Notes under the pieces: generated by a model
The model's database searches: none
What the model saw: the letters and a program-made list of their open reading frames with translations, nothing else
What the model was told of the DNA's origin: nothing
Assembly (NCBI GenBank): GCA_016191205.1
Contig: JACPPB010000051.1
Coordinates: 1 to 56,708 of the forward strand
Direction: 5' to 3'
DNA from: Gammaproteobacteria bacterium
Lineage (GTDB): Bacteria > Pseudomonadota > Gammaproteobacteria > Pseudomonadales > Porticoccaceae
DNA: 56,708 nt
Shown here: positions 29,143 to 39,055 of the stretch, piece after piece
Layout of the letters: every line of letters begins with the position of its first letter
How positions within the stretch are numbered: the first letter of the stretch is position 1
Program-made: the position numbers and the translations under genes

Positions 29143-30277
29143 ACCGGATTTTGATCGCCATCTGCGTGAACCAGGCGCGGTGGTCTACGGACGCCGCAGC
29201 CACTGGCTGATACCCCATGTCGACCCGGTGTTGACCCTGCTGCTGTTGATCCTGATGGCGGCGGGACTGCTGGTGCTCTACAGCGCCAGTGGGCGGGACA
29301 TGGACCAGGTCCAGCGCCAGATGTTGTTCATGGGCGCGGGGCTTGCCGCCATGTCGTTCGCCGCGCAAATTCCACCGCGGATGTTGCTGCGCTGGTCCTG
29401 GCTGCCTTACGTTTTGGGCACCCTGCTGCTGGTGGGCGTGGATTTGTTTGGCAGCGGCGCCAAGGGCGCGCAGCGTTGGCTCGCGATCGGCCCCGCGCGT
29501 TTTCAGCCGTCCGAACTGCTCAAGATCGCGGTGCCCCTGGTGCTGTCGGCGTACTTCGGCTCCCGGCTGTTGCCGCCCCGGTTCAAGGAAGTGTGTCTGG
29601 CCGTCGCGCTGCTGCTGGTGCCGCTATTGCTGGTGGCGATACAGCCGGACCTGGGTACCGCGATCCTGATCGGCTCCGGCGGTGCGTTCGTCCTGTTTCT
29701 TGCCGGCATCGGGATGCGCTATCTGGCGGTGGCGTTGATTGGAGCGCTGACGGGAGCGCCGGCGCTGTGGTTCTTCGCGCTCCACGATTACCAGAAAAAC
29801 CGCATTCTCACGTTGCTGGATCCGCAGCACGACAAGCTGGGCGCCGGCTGGAACATCATTCAATCAACGACCGCCATAGGTTCCGGAGGCCTCACCGGCA
29901 AGGGCTGGTTTCAGGGCACCCAGTCCCAGCTCGACTTTCTCCCTGAAAGCCATACCGATTTCATCATCGCGGTATTGTCGGAGGAATTCGGATTCATCGC
30001 CGTGCTGGCGCTGCTCGCTCTCTATATGTTGATCGTAGTGCGGGGGCTGATCATCAGCCTCGCCGCGCCCTCCATGTTTGGCCGTCTGCTCGCCGGCAGT
30101 ATCAGCCTCACCTTCTTTTTGTATGTTTTCGTGAACATGGGTATGGTCGCTGGCCTGCTCCCCATTGTGGGAGTGCCCTTGCCGATGGTCAGCTACGGCG
30201 GAACCTCGGTGGTCACTTTGTGCATAGGCTTTGGTATCCTGATGGCCGTTCGCTCCGAGACTGACACGCGTGGATAG
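29123..30277 (+). CDS. mrdB: Rod-shape-determining peptidoglycan glycosyltransferase RodA
   Basis: 384 aa, a SEDS-family polymerase working with PBP2. About ten membrane helices begin around residue 30 (VDPVLTLLLLILMAAGLLVL). SEDS motifs are GAQRWLAIGPARFQPSELLK, QPDLGTAILIGSG, DFLPESHTDFIIAVLSEEFG (conserved periplasmic loop) and PLPMVSYGGTSV. The ATG at 29123 overlaps mrdA by 20 bp; a TTG at 29135 is an alternative start. Confidence 0.96.
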   Translation: MAQALSKPDFDRHLREPGAVVYGRRSHWLIPHVDPVLTLLLLILMAAGLLVLYSASGRDMDQVQRQMLFMGAGLAAMSFAAQIPPRMLLRWSWLPYVLGTLLLVGVDLFGSGAKGAQRWLAIGPARFQPSELLKIAVPLVLSAYFGSRLLPPRFKEVCLAVALLLVPLLLVAIQPDLGTAILIGSGGAFVLFLAGIGMRYLAVALIGALTGAPALWFFALHDYQKNRILTLLDPQHDKLGAGWNIIQSTTAIGSGGLTGKGWFQGTQSQLDFLPESHTDFIIAVLSEEFGFIAVLALLALYMLIVVRGLIISLAAPSMFGRLLAGSISLTFFLYVFVNMGMVAGLLPIVGVPLPMVSYGGTSVVTLCIGFGILMAVRSETDTRG

Positions 30278-31295
30278 ATGGATGGTGGCGCTGGCCTGGC
30301 GCTGGCTGCTGGCCTTTTGTCTTGCGACCGGTGGAGCCTCCGTGGCGGCGCGGGAGTATCGGGGCCATCCCGGCGTGCAGGCGTTTGTGGCTGCCATGGT
30401 GGAAAAGCACGGGTTTGATCGCGACGAGTTGATGCAACTGTTTGCCGGTGCGCAATACCAGCAGTCCATCGTCGACGCCATGGAACGCCCTGCCGAGCAG
30501 GTCAAACCCTGGTACGTCTACCGGGCGATTTTTGTCACCGAAAAACGCATAAGCGAGGGCGTCGAGTTCTGGCGCCAGAATCGGGAGACCCTGGAGCGCG
30601 TTCGACGCGATTATGGCGTGGACCCGGCCATCGTGGTCGCCATCATCGGCGTGGAAACCTCCTACGGCCGGATCACCGGCAATTTCCGCGTACTGGACGC
30701 GCTGTCGACGCTGGCGTTCGATTATCCCAAGCGCAGCGAATTTTTTACCCGGGAACTGGAGCAGTTCCTGTTGCTCAGCCGCGAGCAGCGGCGGGACCCG
30801 CAGGAGATCCGGGGTTCCTATGCCGGAGCCATGGGCTACGGCCAGTTCATGCCCAGCAGTTATCGCGCCTACGCGATCGACTACAATGGCGACGGAGTGG
30901 CGGATATCTGGAACAACCCGGTGGATGCGATCGGCAGCGTGGCGAATTACTTCGCGCGCCACGGCTGGCACGCCGAAGGCTTGGTGGCGGTTCCCGCGGT
31001 GGCTCGGGTTGGCTACGACCGCAGTCAGGTCAATGTGCTGGTCAAGCCCGTGCTGAAGCCCGAGGAGTTGGCCGCCATGGGTTTCAAACCGGCAACAACC
31101 TCTGTTACGGTTGCGTCCGAGCGCCAGGACGCCGCCTTCCCGCTTGAACTCGAAGGGGCCGAGGGCGCCGAGTTCTGGCTCGCATACGACAATTTTTATG
31201 TCATTACGCGCTACAACCACAGCCACCGCTACGCTTTGGCCGTCTACCAGCTCTCCCGCGAAGTTGCCGCACGGATGGCGGATGTTTCGGGTTAA
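30270..31295 (+). CDS. mltB: Membrane-bound lytic murein transglycosylase B
   Basis: 341 aa. It cleaves glycan strands with anhydro-ring formation in the periplasm. A signal sequence (about 5-27) ends near ASVAAREY and lacks a lipobox. The catalytic Glu129 is in IIGVETSYGRITG. Further family motifs are LSTLAFDYPKRSEFF, GSYAGAMGYGQFMPSSY and DYNGDGVADIW. The GTG at 30270 overlaps mrdB by 8 bp; an ATG at 30282 is also possible. An mltB-type gene between rodA and rlpA is the pseudomonad arrangement. Confidence 0.94.
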   Translation: MDRWMVALAWRWLLAFCLATGGASVAAREYRGHPGVQAFVAAMVEKHGFDRDELMQLFAGAQYQQSIVDAMERPAEQVKPWYVYRAIFVTEKRISEGVEFWRQNRETLERVRRDYGVDPAIVVAIIGVETSYGRITGNFRVLDALSTLAFDYPKRSEFFTRELEQFLLLSREQRRDPQEIRGSYAGAMGYGQFMPSSYRAYAIDYNGDGVADIWNNPVDAIGSVANYFARHGWHAEGLVAVPAVARVGYDRSQVNVLVKPVLKPEELAAMGFKPATTSVTVASERQDAAFPLELEGAEGAEFWLAYDNFYVITRYNHSHRYALAVYQLSREVAARMADVSG

Positions 31296-32199
31296 TCTGC
31301 TGGTAGCGCTGCTGGCGGCCCTGCTGCTGGCCGGATGCTTCGGCAGTCGCGGGCCCGGCGGCGCCAGCGCGGGTCGCGACGGTCCGCCCGGCCGGGAGGC
31401 CGACGGCGATTATCCGGACGTGACGCCTCGCCGTGAACCCATCACGGGCGCTGGCAACAAGAACCCCTACACGGTACTGGGCAAGACCTATCACCTGCTG
31501 CCGACCGCCGAGGGTTACCGGGAGGTCGGTATTGCGTCCTGGTATGGCACCAAATTTCACGGTCGCGCCACGTCCAATGGCGAGCCCTACGACATGTTCG
31601 CCATGACGGCGGCCCACAAGACGCTGCCGATACCGGCCTATGTTCGGGTCACCAATCTGGAAAACGGCCGCAGCGCCATTGTCCGCGTCAACGATCGCGG
31701 GCCGTTTCACGACGACCGCATCATCGATCTGTCCTACGCGGCCGCCAGGAAACTCGACGTGTTCGGTCAGGGCACGGCCCGGGTCGAAGTGGTCGCGATC
31801 GACCCCAGCACCTATCAGCACAACAGCGTCGAAGTCCCCCGGATCGACACGTCCGTTTCCCGGCCCGTGCGCCCCCTGGGGCCGGCCTCGGCCGACGTCA
31901 AGGATGGTCCCCCGCTGGCGGCGGCGGTGGCGGCCGCTGTCAAGGGCGGGCCGCCACAGGGAGCCTTCCTGCAGGTGGGATCCTTCTCAAGCCTGAAATC
32001 GGCCCGTTCGCTGGAGGCCAGGGTGGAGCAACGGGTGGCGATGCCGGCGCTGGTGCGCAGCACGCGTGTGGCGGGCCGGGATGTATTCCGGGTACTGATT
32101 GGACCCTTTGTCGACACCGCGCAGCTGCGCAGCGCGCGCGAGGTGCTGGTCGAAGCGGAACGTTTGAATCCGCTCGTGGTCCAGGGAGCCAGTCTCTGA
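31282..32199 (+). CDS. rlpA: Septal/outer-membrane lipoprotein RlpA (lytic transglycosylase family)
   Basis: 305 aa. The lipobox LLLAGC gives Cys19 as the lipidation site. A double-psi beta-barrel (about 75-175) contains GIASWYGTKFHGRATSNGE and IVRVNDRGPFHDDRIIDLS, including the Asp/His residues of active RlpA. A SPOR domain (about 225-300, AFLQVGSFSSLKSARSLE) binds denuded glycan at the septum. The ATG at 31282 overlaps the mltB end by 14 bp. Confidence 0.94.
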   Translation: MFRVNLLVALLAALLLAGCFGSRGPGGASAGRDGPPGREADGDYPDVTPRREPITGAGNKNPYTVLGKTYHLLPTAEGYREVGIASWYGTKFHGRATSNGEPYDMFAMTAAHKTLPIPAYVRVTNLENGRSAIVRVNDRGPFHDDRIIDLSYAAARKLDVFGQGTARVEVVAIDPSTYQHNSVEVPRIDTSVSRPVRPLGPASADVKDGPPLAAAVAAAVKGGPPQGAFLQVGSFSSLKSARSLEARVEQRVAMPALVRSTRVAGRDVFRVLIGPFVDTAQLRSAREVLVEAERLNPLVVQGASL

Positions 32200-32219
32200 C
32201 TGGAAGGGCACGCAGCGCG

Positions 32220-32228
32220 TGCTAAAAT
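32220..32228 (+). promoter_or_regulatory. Candidate extended -10 promoter of dacA
   Basis: TGCTAAAAT: TAAAAT at 32223-32228 preceded by TG with one base between, the extended -10 pattern. It lies 85 bp before the dacA ATG in the 113 bp gap after rlpA. Confidence 0.45.
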
Positions 32229-32312
32229 TTCTTCCGCTTTTCCGGTGGCTTCGGTGCCCGCGCCACCTTCCCGCAAGTTAGCTAATGGCTCCCAAGCCCA
32301 AGGATTTCCTGG

Positions 32313-33510
32313 ATGACGCGCAACCCCGCCCTCGGCGTTCTGCTCCTGTTATCGCTGCTCACTTCGGCCGCCATTGCGGGGCCGGTTCCGGCACCCACCC
32401 CGGCGCCGGTGAGCCCGGCGAGCGCAGCGCCGATGCCGGCACCGGTCGAATTGGCGGCCAAAGCCTGGATCCTGATCGACGCGCACACCGGCACGGTGCT
32501 CGCCGAGCACAATGCCGATGAACGTCTGCCGCCCGCCAGCCTCACCAAGCTGGTCACCGATTACCTGATCGCGGGAGAAATGGCGGCCGGCAAGTTCACG
32601 AAAGATACGCTCGTACCCATCAGCGTCAATGCGTGGCGCATGGGTGGGTCGAAGATGTACGTGCGGGAGGGGACCCAAGTCCCCGTCGGGGATCTCCTGC
32701 AGGGCATCATTGTCCAGTCCGGCAACGACGCCACCGTGGCCATGGCGGAATACATCGCCGGAACCGAGGATGCCTTCGCCCAGCTGATGAACCAGCGCGC
32801 GCAACAACTGGGAATGACGAACAGTCATTTCGTGAACGCCACCGGATGGCCGGCGGAAGGGCATCTGACCACCGCACGGGATCTCGCCACGTTGTTCCGG
32901 GCGACGATTCACGATTACCCGGAGAACTACCGGCTCTACTCCGAGAAATATTTCGAGTACAACGGCATCAAGCAGCCCAATCGCAACCTGCTGCTCTGGC
33001 GCGACTCCACAGTGGATGGCGGCAAGACCGGGCATACCGAGGATGCGGGCTATTGTCTGGTCGTTTCCGCGGTGCGGGAAAACATGCGGCTCGTCGGCGT
33101 GGTGATGGGTACCGGCAGTGTCGAAGCGCGCGCGGGAAACCCAGAAGCTGCTCGCTTACGGCTTCCGCTTTTATGAAACCGCGCGCATGTACAAGGCGGG
33201 CGATGTACTGCAGGCCGATGCCCCGGTGTGGTTCGGCAAGGCCGACAAGGTCAATCTGACGGTGGCGGAGGACGTCTACCTGACCTTGCCGCGCGGCGCG
33301 CAAAAAGATCTCAAGGCGACCGTCCTTGTCGATGATGCCATCGAGGCACCGCTTTCGCCCACGCGCCCCGTGGGTCGTCTCCAGGTCGAGCAGGGTGGCA
33401 AGGTGGTGCTGACGGTGCCGCTGGTGCCGGATCGCGAAGTCGCCGAAGCGGGCTGGTTCGCGCGGCTTTGGGACCATCTCGTGCTGTTCCTGACCAGCCT
33501 GTTTTCCTGA
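32313..33510 (+). pseudogene. dacA: D-alanyl-D-alanine carboxypeptidase (PBP5/6 type), frameshifted
   Basis: DacA trims pentapeptide stems in the periplasm. The first frame (32313-33176, 287 aa) has a signal peptide and every catalytic motif: Ser76-x-x-Lys79 in PPASLTKLV, Ser136-Gly-Asn138, and Lys238-Thr-Gly. Homology then continues in the +1 frame (from about 33121 to 33510) with RETQKLLAYGFRFYETARM, the PBP5 C-terminal domain, and the amphipathic anchor WFARLWDHLVLFLTSLFS. The switch is at a GCGCGCGCG run (33126-33134); restoring two bases (one CG unit) would give a normal protein of about 399 aa. As written, the product would keep the transpeptidase fold, end in an unrelated tail (AGNPEAARLRLPLL) and lose its membrane anchor. 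Either real decay, a slippage site or a sequence error. Confidence 0.88.
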
Positions 33511-33535
33511 CCGGATCGTCTTTCTGAGCGTCGCC

Positions 33536-33805
33536 ATGGCAGTCACCGACCCGCCGCGCATCGAGTTTCCCTGCGATTACCCGGTGACCGTGGTGGCGGA
33601 TGCGGGCGTGGAATTGCGCGCCCAGGTGTTTCAGGCCTTCGACCTGCACGCGCCCGGGTTCGACGCGGCGCGCATTACCGAACGCGCCAGCCGCAATGGC
33701 AACTATCAATCCATCTGCTTTGTCATTACCGCCACCGGCGAAGCCCAGTTGCGCCAGTTGTTCGAGGGGCTGAAAGCCTGCGCGGGCGTCCGGATGGTGC
33801 TCTAG
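33536..33805 (+). CDS. ybeD: DUF493/YbeD family regulatory protein
   Basis: 89 aa, ACT-like fold. Conserved blocks: IEFPCDYPVTVVADAG near the N-terminus and ERASRNGNYQSICFVITA in the middle, then the C-terminal LKACAGVRMVL. Function is uncertain; the gene is almost always found between dacA and lipB, as here, which has led to proposals of a link with lipoate metabolism. lipB begins 4 bp after its stop. Confidence 0.92.
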   Translation: MAVTDPPRIEFPCDYPVTVVADAGVELRAQVFQAFDLHAPGFDAARITERASRNGNYQSICFVITATGEAQLRQLFEGLKACAGVRMVL

Positions 33806-33809
33806 GGCT

Positions 33810-34520
33810 GTGGACCGAATCGGGGTGCGCGCCCTCGGCCTGCGGCACTACGCGCCGGTATTCGCGGCGATGAAATCCCGGATCGACAGCGATCCGGAGG
33901 ATAGTCCGGACGAAATCTGGACGCTCCAGCATCATCCGGTTTACACCCAGGGCCAGGCCGGTCGCGCCGAACACGTGCTGGCGGCGGGCGCCATCCCGGT
34001 GGTCGCGGCGGATCGCGGCGGTCAGGTGACCTACCACGGCCCCGGTCAGTTGATCTTCTATCCACTGGTGCGGTTGCGAGCCCGGGGCCTCGATGTGCGG
34101 CAACTGGTGTCGGCGCTGGAAGAGAGCGTGATCGCCTGGCTGGCGGAACTGGGGATCGCCGCGGCGACCAGGCCGCGCGCGCCGGGGGTCTATGTCGATG
34201 ACGCCAAGATTGCTTCCCTCGGCCTGCGCATCCGCCGCGGGCGCAGCTACCACGGCCTGGCGGTCAACGTGGCGATGGATCTCGCGCCCTTCGCGCGCAT
34301 CAATCCCTGTGGCTATGCGGGCCTGCGCATGACCCAGGTGGCGGATTTGCTGCCGGCCGCGCGGATCCCCGGGCTGGACGCCGCGCAGCGCGCCTTGCTC
34401 GATCAGCTGGCGCGCCGGCTGGGCTACACTGGATGGGATTATCTTGGGGACGCAGGCATCGGGAGCGACGGCATCGACACCGTCGCCGCCGCGCCGGAGG
34501 GAGCAAGCGATGAGCGATAA
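33810..34520 (+). CDS. lipB: Octanoyltransferase LipB
   Basis: 236 aa. LipB moves octanoyl from acyl carrier protein to lipoyl domains. Family motifs: [38 protein letters not shown], the catalytic lysine in [25 protein letters not shown] and the catalytic cysteine in [10 protein letters not shown]. The start is a GTG at 33810. The last ~25 residues are unconserved. It overlaps lipA by 11 bp. Confidence 0.95.
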   Translation: MDRIGVRALGLRHYAPVFAAMKSRIDSDPEDSPDEIWTLQHHPVYTQGQAGRAEHVLAAGAIPVVAADRGGQVTYHGPGQLIFYPLVRLRARGLDVRQLVSALEESVIAWLAELGIAAATRPRAPGVYVDDAKIASLGLRIRRGRSYHGLAVNVAMDLAPFARINPCGYAGLRMTQVADLLPAARIPGLDAAQRALLDQLARRLGYTGWDYLGDAGIGSDGIDTVAAAPEGASDER

Positions 34521-35496
34521 CGACAGCGTCCCGATCCAGCGCACGCGCCGGCTGCAGGCCGGCGAAAAACTGCGCAGCGCGGCCAAGGTCGAGCGCATCC
34601 CGGTCAAGGTGATTGCGACCACCGAACTGCCACGCAAGCCGCCCTGGATCCGGGTGCGCGCCGGCGTGGGTCCGGAGGTGCAGCGCATCAAGACCATCCT
34701 GCGCGCGCATCGCCTCTCCACGGTGTGCGAGGAGGCCGCCTGCCCCAACCTGGGCGAATGCTTCGGTGGCGGCACCGCCACCTTCATGATCCTGGGCGAC
34801 ATCTGCACCCGCCGCTGCCCGTTCTGCGATGTGGGGCACGGCAAGCCCAATCCCCTCGACCTCGAGGAGCCTGCCAACCTGGCGCGCGCCATCGCCGAGC
34901 TGGGCCTGCGTTATGTGGTGATCACCTCGGTGGATCGCGACGACCTGCGCGACGGCGGCGCCGGCCATTTCGCGGCCTGCATTGACGCCGTGCGCGAGCA
35001 CTCGCCCGGCATCCAGGTGGAAATCCTGGTGCCCGACTTTCGCGGTCGCATGGAGCCTGCGCTGGCAGCGCTGTCGGCGACCCCGCCGGACGTGTTCAAC
35101 CACAACCTGGAAACAGTGCCCACGCTGTATCGGGAAGTTCGCCCGGGCGCCAACTACGCCTGGTCGCTGCGCCTGTTGCAGGAGTTCGGCCGCCGCAATC
35201 CGGGGGTGCCCACCAAGTCCGGACTCATGGTGGGCCTCGGCGAGACCCGCGAGCAGCTTCTGGCGACGCTCGACGATCTGCGCGTTCACGACGTCCGGAT
35301 GATCACCATCGGCCAGTATTTGCAGCCCTCGCGCGCGCATCTGCCCGTGCAGCGCTTCGTGCATCCCGACGAGTTTGCCGAGTATCGCGATTACGGCTAC
35401 CGGATCGGTTTCCGCCATGTGGCCTCGGGGCCGCTGGTGCGTTCTTCCTATCATGCCGACCAACAGGCGCGCGGCGCGGAGGTGACCCATGGATAA
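34510..35496 (+). CDS. lipA: Lipoyl synthase LipA
   Basis: 328 aa. A radical-SAM enzyme inserting two sulfurs into protein-bound octanoyl. The auxiliary cluster cysteines are in [16 protein letters not shown] (Cx4Cx5C), and the radical-SAM CxxxCxxC is in [15 protein letters not shown]. The C-terminal serine ligand is in [12 protein letters not shown]. The ATG at 34510 lies inside the lipB end and fits the family N-terminus. DUF1244 overlaps its end by 8 bp. Confidence 0.97.
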   Translation: MSDNDSVPIQRTRRLQAGEKLRSAAKVERIPVKVIATTELPRKPPWIRVRAGVGPEVQRIKTILRAHRLSTVCEEAACPNLGECFGGGTATFMILGDICTRRCPFCDVGHGKPNPLDLEEPANLARAIAELGLRYVVITSVDRDDLRDGGAGHFAACIDAVREHSPGIQVEILVPDFRGRMEPALAALSATPPDVFNHNLETVPTLYREVRPGANYAWSLRLLQEFGRRNPGVPTKSGLMVGLGETREQLLATLDDLRVHDVRMITIGQYLQPSRAHLPVQRFVHPDEFAEYRDYGYRIGFRHVASGPLVRSSYHADQQARGAEVTHG

Positions 35497-35785
35497 TAAA
35501 ACTCGCACTGAAATCGAAGCGGCTGTGTTTCGCCGCTTGCTGGCGCACCTGGACAGCCGCAAGGATGCCCAGAACATCGATCTGATGAATCTCGCCGGCT
35601 TTTGCCGCAACTGTCTGTCGAAATGGTATGCAGCGGCGGCCGCGGAGCATGGTGAAGCCGTCGACTACGAACAGGCGCGCACGCTCGTCTACGGCATGCC
35701 CTACGGCGAGTGGAAAGCGAAATACCAGACCGACGCCACGCCCGCGCAGCAGGCGCGGTTCGAGGCCGGGCAAAAAGACCACTAG
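35489..35785 (+). CDS. DUF1244 family protein
   Basis: 98 aa, soluble, function unknown. The signature [14 protein letters not shown] with its two cysteines and the later [18 protein letters not shown] are typical of this proteobacterial family. It overlaps lipA by 8 bp and is therefore probably translated with it; the CxxC and the context leave a metal or thiol role open, but this is speculation. Confidence 0.88.
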   Translation: MDNKTRTEIEAAVFRRLLAHLDSRKDAQNIDLMNLAGFCRNCLSKWYAAAAAEHGEAVDYEQARTLVYGMPYGEWKAKYQTDATPAQQARFEAGQKDH

Positions 35786-35877
35786 CCTGTCATGTCAGGA
35801 GCAGGCGAGTCGGCTCCGGCGGCGCAGTCCCGGCAGCAAGGCGGTTCCCATACCAAGAGATGTCCAGAGGGGGAAGG

Positions 35878-38325
35878 ATGGCGCATGAACCACTGCGGTT
35901 GGCGCAGTTGCCCAATTGCTGTACCGCTGACGAATTCAGTTTCACCACTACCAATGACCTGGAACCGCTGACCGAGATCATCGGCCAGGACCGCGCCATT
36001 GCCGCGATCCGCTTCGGTCTCGGCATGGCAAACCAGGGTTATAACCTGTTCGTGCTGGGTCCGCCCGGGGTCGGCAAGTTCACCGCCATCAGTCAGTATC
36101 TCGGCGATGCCGCACGGCGCGGCCCCGTTCCCGGGGACTGGTGCTACGTCAACAATTTCATCGACGATGCCAGACCGGTCCTGCTCGAACTGCCGGCCGG
36201 GCGCGGCAATCTGCTGCGCGACGATATGCAGCATCTGGTGGACGACCTCAAGAACGCGATTCCCCAGGCGTTCGACAGCGACCAGTACAAGGCGCGCGCG
36301 CAGCAGATCGAGGCCGAAATCCAGTCCCGCCAGGAACAGGCATTCCAGCAGGTGCAGGAGGCCGCGGCACGGGACAACATCAAGGTCTATCAGAACGCCG
36401 GCGAACTGACCTTGGTGCCCATGGTCGATGGCGAGGACCTGGACCCGGAAGCCTTCCAGAAACTGCCGGAGGAACACCGCCAGCGCCTCGAAGCGGCGGT
36501 CCTGGATGTGCGCAAGCAGTTGCAGGCGGTGTTCCAGCAACAGATGCCGGCCCTGCGCAAGGAGGCGCGGGACCGCTTCCGCGCCCTCAACCACGAGGTG
36601 ACGCGCGAGGCCGTCGGGCTGTACATCGAGGGTCTGAGCCGGCGTTACGCCGACCTGCCCCAGGCGCTCGACTACCTGAGCAGCGTCCAGCAGGACATCA
36701 TTGCCAATGCCGAACTGTTCCGGCCCCCGGAAGGGCCCCAGGCGATACTCATGGCGCAGGAGGCGCTGCAGCGCTACCGGGTCAATCTGATTCTGGACAA
36801 CAGCCACAGCGCCGGCCGCCCGGTGGTGTACGAGGAGCATCCGAGCTACGCCAACCTGGTGGGCCGCGTCGAGCACCGCGCCGTCATGGGCGCCCTGCTG
36901 ACCAATTTCACGCTGATCAAGCCGGGCGCCCTGCACCGCGCCAACGGCGGCTATCTGATCCTGGACGCCCGCAAACTGCTGACGCAGCCCTTTGCCTGGG
37001 AGGCGCTCAAGCAGGCGCTCAACAAGAAGGAGTTGCGCCTCGAATCCCTGGAGCATGCGCTCAGCTTCGCCACCACTACTTCCCTCGAACCCCAGGCGAT
37101 GCCGCTCGACGTCAAGATCGTCCTGCTCGGGGATCGCACCCTCTACTACCTGCTGCACGCCTACGATCCTGATTTCGCCGAGCTGTTCAAGGTCGCGGCC
37201 GATTTCGAGACCGGGCTGGAGCGCTCGCCCGCCAACGATCTGCTCTATGCGCGCATGATCGCCACCATGGTGCGCAACAAGGGCCTGATGCCGTTCGATC
37301 GCTCCGCGGTCGCCGCCACCATCCAGCACAGCATGCGCGTCGAAGCGGACGCGCTGAAGCTGTCCACCCACATGCGCAGCATCGCCGACCTGCTCGCCGA
37401 GGCCCACTACTGGGCCGGCCAGGTCGGGCGCACCCTGGTCACCGGAGAAGACGTCCGCCACGCCATCAGCACCCAGATCGAGCGCCTGGACCGGGTGCGG
37501 GACCGCAGTTACGAGCACATCCGGCGCGGCGCGGTGCTGATCGACACCCAGGGCGCCGTGGTGGGTCAGGTGAACGGCCTCTCGGTGCTGCAAGTGGGCA
37601 ACTTCAGCTTCGGCCAGCCGGCGCGCATCACCGCCACCACCCGGCTCGGCGACGGCCGCGTCATCGACATCGAGCGCGAGACCGAGATGGGCGGTCCCAT
37701 CCACAGCAAGGGCGTGTTCATCCTGTCGAGCTTCCTGGGCGCGCGTTACGGCCAGACCCAGCCGCTCGCGCTCACCGCCAGCCTCACCTTCGAACAGTCC
37801 TACGGCGGCGTCGAGGGCGACAGCGCGTCACTGGCGGAACTCTGTGCGCTGCTGTCCTCGCTGAGCCAGGTGCCCATCCGGCAGTGCTACGCCATGACCG
37901 GTTCGGTCAACCAGCTCGGCCGGGTGCAGGTGATCGGCGGCGTCAGCGAGAAGGTGGAAGGGTTCTTCGACATCTGCGAGGCGCGCGGGCTGACCGGCGA
38001 ACAGGGGGTGCTGATCCCGGCCGCCAATGTGGTCAACCTGATTCTGCGCCAGGACGTGCTGGACGCCATCGACGCCGGCAGCTTCCGGATCTACGCCGTC
38101 GAGGCAGTGGACCAGGCGATCGAAATTCTCACCGGCGTCGCCGCCGGAGAAGCGGACGCCGACGGCACCTACCCGCCCGCCACCATCAACGGCAAGGTGC
38201 AAACCCGCCTGCGTCGCTTCGCCGAACTGCGCCGCGATTTCGGTCGCAGTGACGGCGAGGAAAAACACAACGGCGCCAGCCGTCCACCCGCGGTTCCCGC
38301 GCCACCGCCGGTGCCGGGGAGCTGA
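35878..38325 (+). CDS. Lon-family ATP-dependent protease (AAA ATPase fused to Lon protease domain)
   Basis: 815 aa. An N-terminal region (about 1-40) leads to an ATPase domain with LFVLGPPGVGKFTAI (about 56-70); here Phe sits where Ser/Thr normally follows the Walker lysine, with Thr one position later. A charged, probably coiled-coil insertion (about 110-260) follows, then the second half of the AAA domain with GYLILDARKLL. The C-terminal Lon peptidase domain (about 560-770) has the catalytic Ser in EGDSASLAELCALLSSL and the catalytic Lys in GGVSEKVEGFFD. It belongs to the COG1067-type group, not classical Lon. The ATG at 35878 follows GAGGGGGAAGG, a strong ribosome-binding site. It converges on the nitroreductase gene with a 4 bp gap. 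Confidence 0.9.
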   Translation: MAHEPLRLAQLPNCCTADEFSFTTTNDLEPLTEIIGQDRAIAAIRFGLGMANQGYNLFVLGPPGVGKFTAISQYLGDAARRGPVPGDWCYVNNFIDDARPVLLELPAGRGNLLRDDMQHLVDDLKNAIPQAFDSDQYKARAQQIEAEIQSRQEQAFQQVQEAAARDNIKVYQNAGELTLVPMVDGEDLDPEAFQKLPEEHRQRLEAAVLDVRKQLQAVFQQQMPALRKEARDRFRALNHEVTREAVGLYIEGLSRRYADLPQALDYLSSVQQDIIANAELFRPPEGPQAILMAQEALQRYRVNLILDNSHSAGRPVVYEEHPSYANLVGRVEHRAVMGALLTNFTLIKPGALHRANGGYLILDARKLLTQPFAWEALKQALNKKELRLESLEHALSFATTTSLEPQAMPLDVKIVLLGDRTLYYLLHAYDPDFAELFKVAADFETGLERSPANDLLYARMIATMVRNKGLMPFDRSAVAATIQHSMRVEADALKLSTHMRSIADLLAEAHYWAGQVGRTLVTGEDVRHAISTQIERLDRVRDRSYEHIRRGAVLIDTQGAVVGQVNGLSVLQVGNFSFGQPARITATTRLGDGRVIDIERETEMGGPIHSKGVFILSSFLGARYGQTQPLALTASLTFEQSYGGVEGDSASLAELCALLSSLSQVPIRQCYAMTGSVNQLGRVQVIGGVSEKVEGFFDICEARGLTGEQGVLIPAANVVNLILRQDVLDAIDAGSFRIYAVEAVDQAIEILTGVAAGEADADGTYPPATINGKVQTRLRRFAELRRDFGRSDGEEKHNGASRPPAVPAPPPVPGS

Positions 38326-38329
38326 GCGG

Positions 38330-39052
38330 TCAGCCGCTACCTGCGGCCGCGGAGCCCGGTTCCTCGAAACCCGGTTCCTGAAAACCAAGAAAACGGGCGA
38401 AGCCCGCCACCGGCTCGCGCGGCATATCGAGCCGGTTGGCCGGGTGCTCCGGGTCGATATGGCCGAGCGCCATGCCGTTGTAGACATAGTATTCCGGCGC
38501 GATGCCCAGCACCTCGTGGACCGCCGGGCTGACATCCTGCCAGAAGCCCTGGGAACAGGTATGCAGGCCGAACTCCCGCGCCGCCAGCATCACATGGCCC
38601 ATGAAAATGCCCAGGTCCCCGAGCTGGCCCGGCAGCAGCGAGCGGTGGATGCTGAACATCAGCCCCACGGGCGCGCCGAAAAAATAGAAATTGCGCAGCA
38701 GTTGCTGCTCGCGCGCCACCTTGTCGCGGCGGTCGATGCCGAGCGCTGCGTAAAGACTCATGCCGCAGTCGAAACGGCGCTGCTTGTAGGGCTGCCGGAA
38801 TCCGCCGGGATCGCCGCGCAACGGGTTTTCATGGCTGCCCACCGGGTGTTCCCCGGCCCAGGCCAGGGCGCGCTCGATCAGGCGCGCGCGCACCGCCCCG
38901 GTCACCACATCCACCTGCCAGGGCTGCATGTTGCTGCCCGAGGGCGCGCGGCGGGCCAGCTCCAGGATGCGCTCCACCGTCGCGCGCGACACCGGGGTGG
39001 GGAGAAAAGCGCGCGCCGACAGGCGGCTTTCGATCGCCTCGATCAGCTCCAT
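38330..39052 (-). CDS. Nitroreductase family FMN-dependent oxidoreductase
   Basis: 240 aa. The FMN-binding start AIESRLSARAFLPTPV and ARRAPSGSNMQPWQVDVV are diagnostic, as are GDLGIFMGHVMLAAREFGL and the C-terminal MALGHIDPEHPANRLD. Substrate unknown; the family includes nitroaromatic and quinone reductases. The last 20 residues are a Gly/Pro/Glu-rich tail with a short repeat (GFQEPGFEEPG). It starts 3 bp after the rpiA stop, so the two are co-transcribed. Confidence 0.88.
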   Translation of the reverse strand: MELIEAIESRLSARAFLPTPVSRATVERILELARRAPSGSNMQPWQVDVVTGAVRARLIERALAWAGEHPVGSHENPLRGDPGGFRQPYKQRRFDCGMSLYAALGIDRRDKVAREQQLLRNFYFFGAPVGLMFSIHRSLLPGQLGDLGIFMGHVMLAAREFGLHTCSQGFWQDVSPAVHEVLGIAPEYYVYNGMALGHIDPEHPANRLDMPREPVAGFARFLGFQEPGFEEPGSAAAGSG

Positions 39053-39055
39053 GAG

